Source: Chitinophaga filiformis (GTDB lineage Bacteria; Bacteroidota; Bacteroidia; Chitinophagales; Chitinophagaceae). From it: DNA of 64,000 nucleotides. A program made the position numbers and the translations under genes. The notes under the pieces were generated by a model. It worked only from the letters and a program-made list of their open reading frames with translations. It had not been told where the DNA came from and did no database searches. Each line of letters starts with the position of its first letter. The first letter of the stretch is position 1. The stretch spans positions 62,001 through 126,000 of the forward strand of contig NZ_JAKIRP010000007.1 in NCBI RefSeq assembly GCF_021646545.1, in the 5' to 3' direction. Positions 62,995-64,000 of this stretch are shown here, piece after piece.

Positions 62995-64000
62995 TTATCT
63001 CCAGCCCCCTCCGAGGTTCCTGTAAATATTTACAACAGCATTCAGCTGTTCCTTCTGGGTTTCAATCAGTTCGAGTTTAGTCTCCAATGCGTCACGTTGT
63101 GTCAGCAACACTTCTAAATAGTCAGCCCTGGCAGACTTGAAGAGGTCATTGGAAATATCAATGGACCTGGTCAGGGCATCCACCTGTTGCGATTTCAGCT
63201 CATAACTTTTCTTCAGGTTATTGATATTAGACAACTGCGTCGATACCTCCAGGAAGGCATTCAGGATGGTACGCTCATAGTTATATAAGGCCTGCAGCTG
63301 TCGGGCGTTGGCACTGTTAAACTCTGCCCTGATCGCGTTTTTATTAATGAGCGGCGCCGCCAGATCTGCAGCTGCGGAATACAATAACGATTCCGGAAGC
63401 CTGAACAGGTAGGATGGCTTAAATGCCTGGAACCCCACCCCCGCGGTGATACCCAGTGAAGGATAGAATTCCGCGCGGGCTACCTTTACATCCAGTTTTG
63501 CGGCTGCCAGTTCGAGCTCCGCCTGTTTGATATCAGGACGGTTGGCCAGTAACTGTGACGGGATACCGGTGCTGACCATAGGAGGCATGATACTCAGGAA
63601 ATTGCTCTTATCCCGGAAAATTTCCTGGGGATAGCGGCCCAACAGGAAGTTGACCCTGTTTTCCGTTTCCCTGATGCGCTGCAGGATGTCGTACTCGAGG
63701 CTCTGCGATTTCAATACTTCCGCCTCGAATTTCTTCACGGCCAGTTCTGTTACCCTGCTGGCTTCCTTCTGTACTTTTACTATCTCCAGCGCATTTTTTT
63801 GCAGGTCGATGTTCTGCCTTACGATCGTGAGCTGGTTATCCAAAGCAAGCAATTCGTAGTAGGAATTAGCTATTTCTCCTATCAGGTTGGTCAGCACGAA
63901 ATTCCGCCCCTCTACCGTAGCGAGGAACCGGGTAACCGCCGCTTTTTTGGAATTATGCAGCTTGTTCCAGATATCTACCTCCCAGTTCGCATAGGCGCCG
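62995..64000 (-). CDS. OprM/TolC-family outer-membrane efflux protein, N-terminus outside window
   Basis: About 335 C-terminal codons are present and the frame is open to the right edge. Family signs: ANWEVDIWNKLHNSKKAAVTRF near the edge (OprM-type WExDxWxK), EIANSYYELLALDNQLTIVRQNI, LGRYPQEI, IPSQLLANRPDIKQAELELAAAKLDVKVARAEFYPSL (shortened), and the end NIYRNLGGGWR. It is the outer-membrane channel of an RND tripartite efflux system; the pump and adaptor genes should be upstream, outside the window. A terminator follows. Confidence 0.93.
   Translation of the reverse strand, partial: GAYANWEVDIWNKLHNSKKAAVTRFLATVEGRNFVLTNLIGEIANSYYELLALDNQLTIVRQNIDLQKNALEIVKVQKEASRVTELAVKKFEAEVLKSQSLEYDILQRIRETENRVNFLLGRYPQEIFRDKSNFLSIMPPMVSTGIPSQLLANRPDIKQAELELAAAKLDVKVARAEFYPSLGITAGVGFQAFKPSYLFRLPESLLYSAAADLAAPLINKNAIRAEFNSANARQLQALYNYERTILNAFLEVSTQLSNINNLKKSYELKSQQVDALTRSIDISNDLFKSARADYLEVLLTQRDALETKLELIETQKEQLNAVVNIYRNLGGGWR

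Overview
The window looks like chromosomal DNA of a Bacteroidota member, most likely a Chitinophaga-type soil bacterium (Chitinophagaceae). The evidence is a SusC/SusD pair, a protease with a type IX secretion (T9SS) C-terminal sorting domain, many lipoproteins with SPI/SPII signals, several Bacteroidota-type -7 elements (TAnnTTTG), a GOB-like B3 metallo-beta-lactamase and a wide set of polysaccharide-degrading enzymes (GH5, GH10, GH115, alginate-lyase family). No tRNA, rRNA, CRISPR array or complete IS element was seen.

Layout. 1-7.8 kb: a truncated GH5 endoglucanase gene, small membrane and secreted proteins, a membrane-anchored protein with an HTH-like N-terminus, and a 927-aa secreted serine protease with three PPC repeats and a T9SS domain. 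8-14.2 kb: a Crp/Fnr regulator with a CRP-like palindrome before a RidA-family gene, orphan secreted proteins, a TonB-C-like/TPR gene pair, and a 488-aa orphan with a disordered leader and an amidoligase-like signature. 14.3-24 kb: an epoxide hydrolase, a RloA/RloB-like (AbiL/OLD-type) two-gene defence candidate, a ricin-like protein, TPR lipoprotein and alginate-lyase-family lipoprotein.

24.4-41.7 kb is the most unusual part: four co-oriented genes coding for two paralogous ~240-aa beta-rich proteins, a 1179-aa protein and a 3980-aa protein, none with a recognisable signal peptide. The giant protein begins with a region resembling a GT-B glycosyltransferase fold, continues through very long beta-rich repeats, carries a cluster of LysM-like segments near its middle and Ig-like segments later. 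A 425-bp degenerate tandem repeat lies just upstream and a strong intrinsic terminator closes the cluster. I do not recognise this system.

41.8-64 kb: a HEIGH-motif metalloprotease with ricin lectin domain, an EamA exporter, an FtsX/MacB-type permease, GH115 alpha-glucuronidase, an alpha/beta hydrolase, a quinone oxidoreductase-SnoaL-AraC group, a GOB-like metallo-beta-lactamase, GH10 xylanase, two small orphans, SusD and SusC, a 64-65-bp tandem repeat, and the 3' part of an OprM/TolC-family efflux outer-membrane gene running off the window. GH115, GH10 and SusCD together suggest glucuronoxylan use, though they are not one operon.
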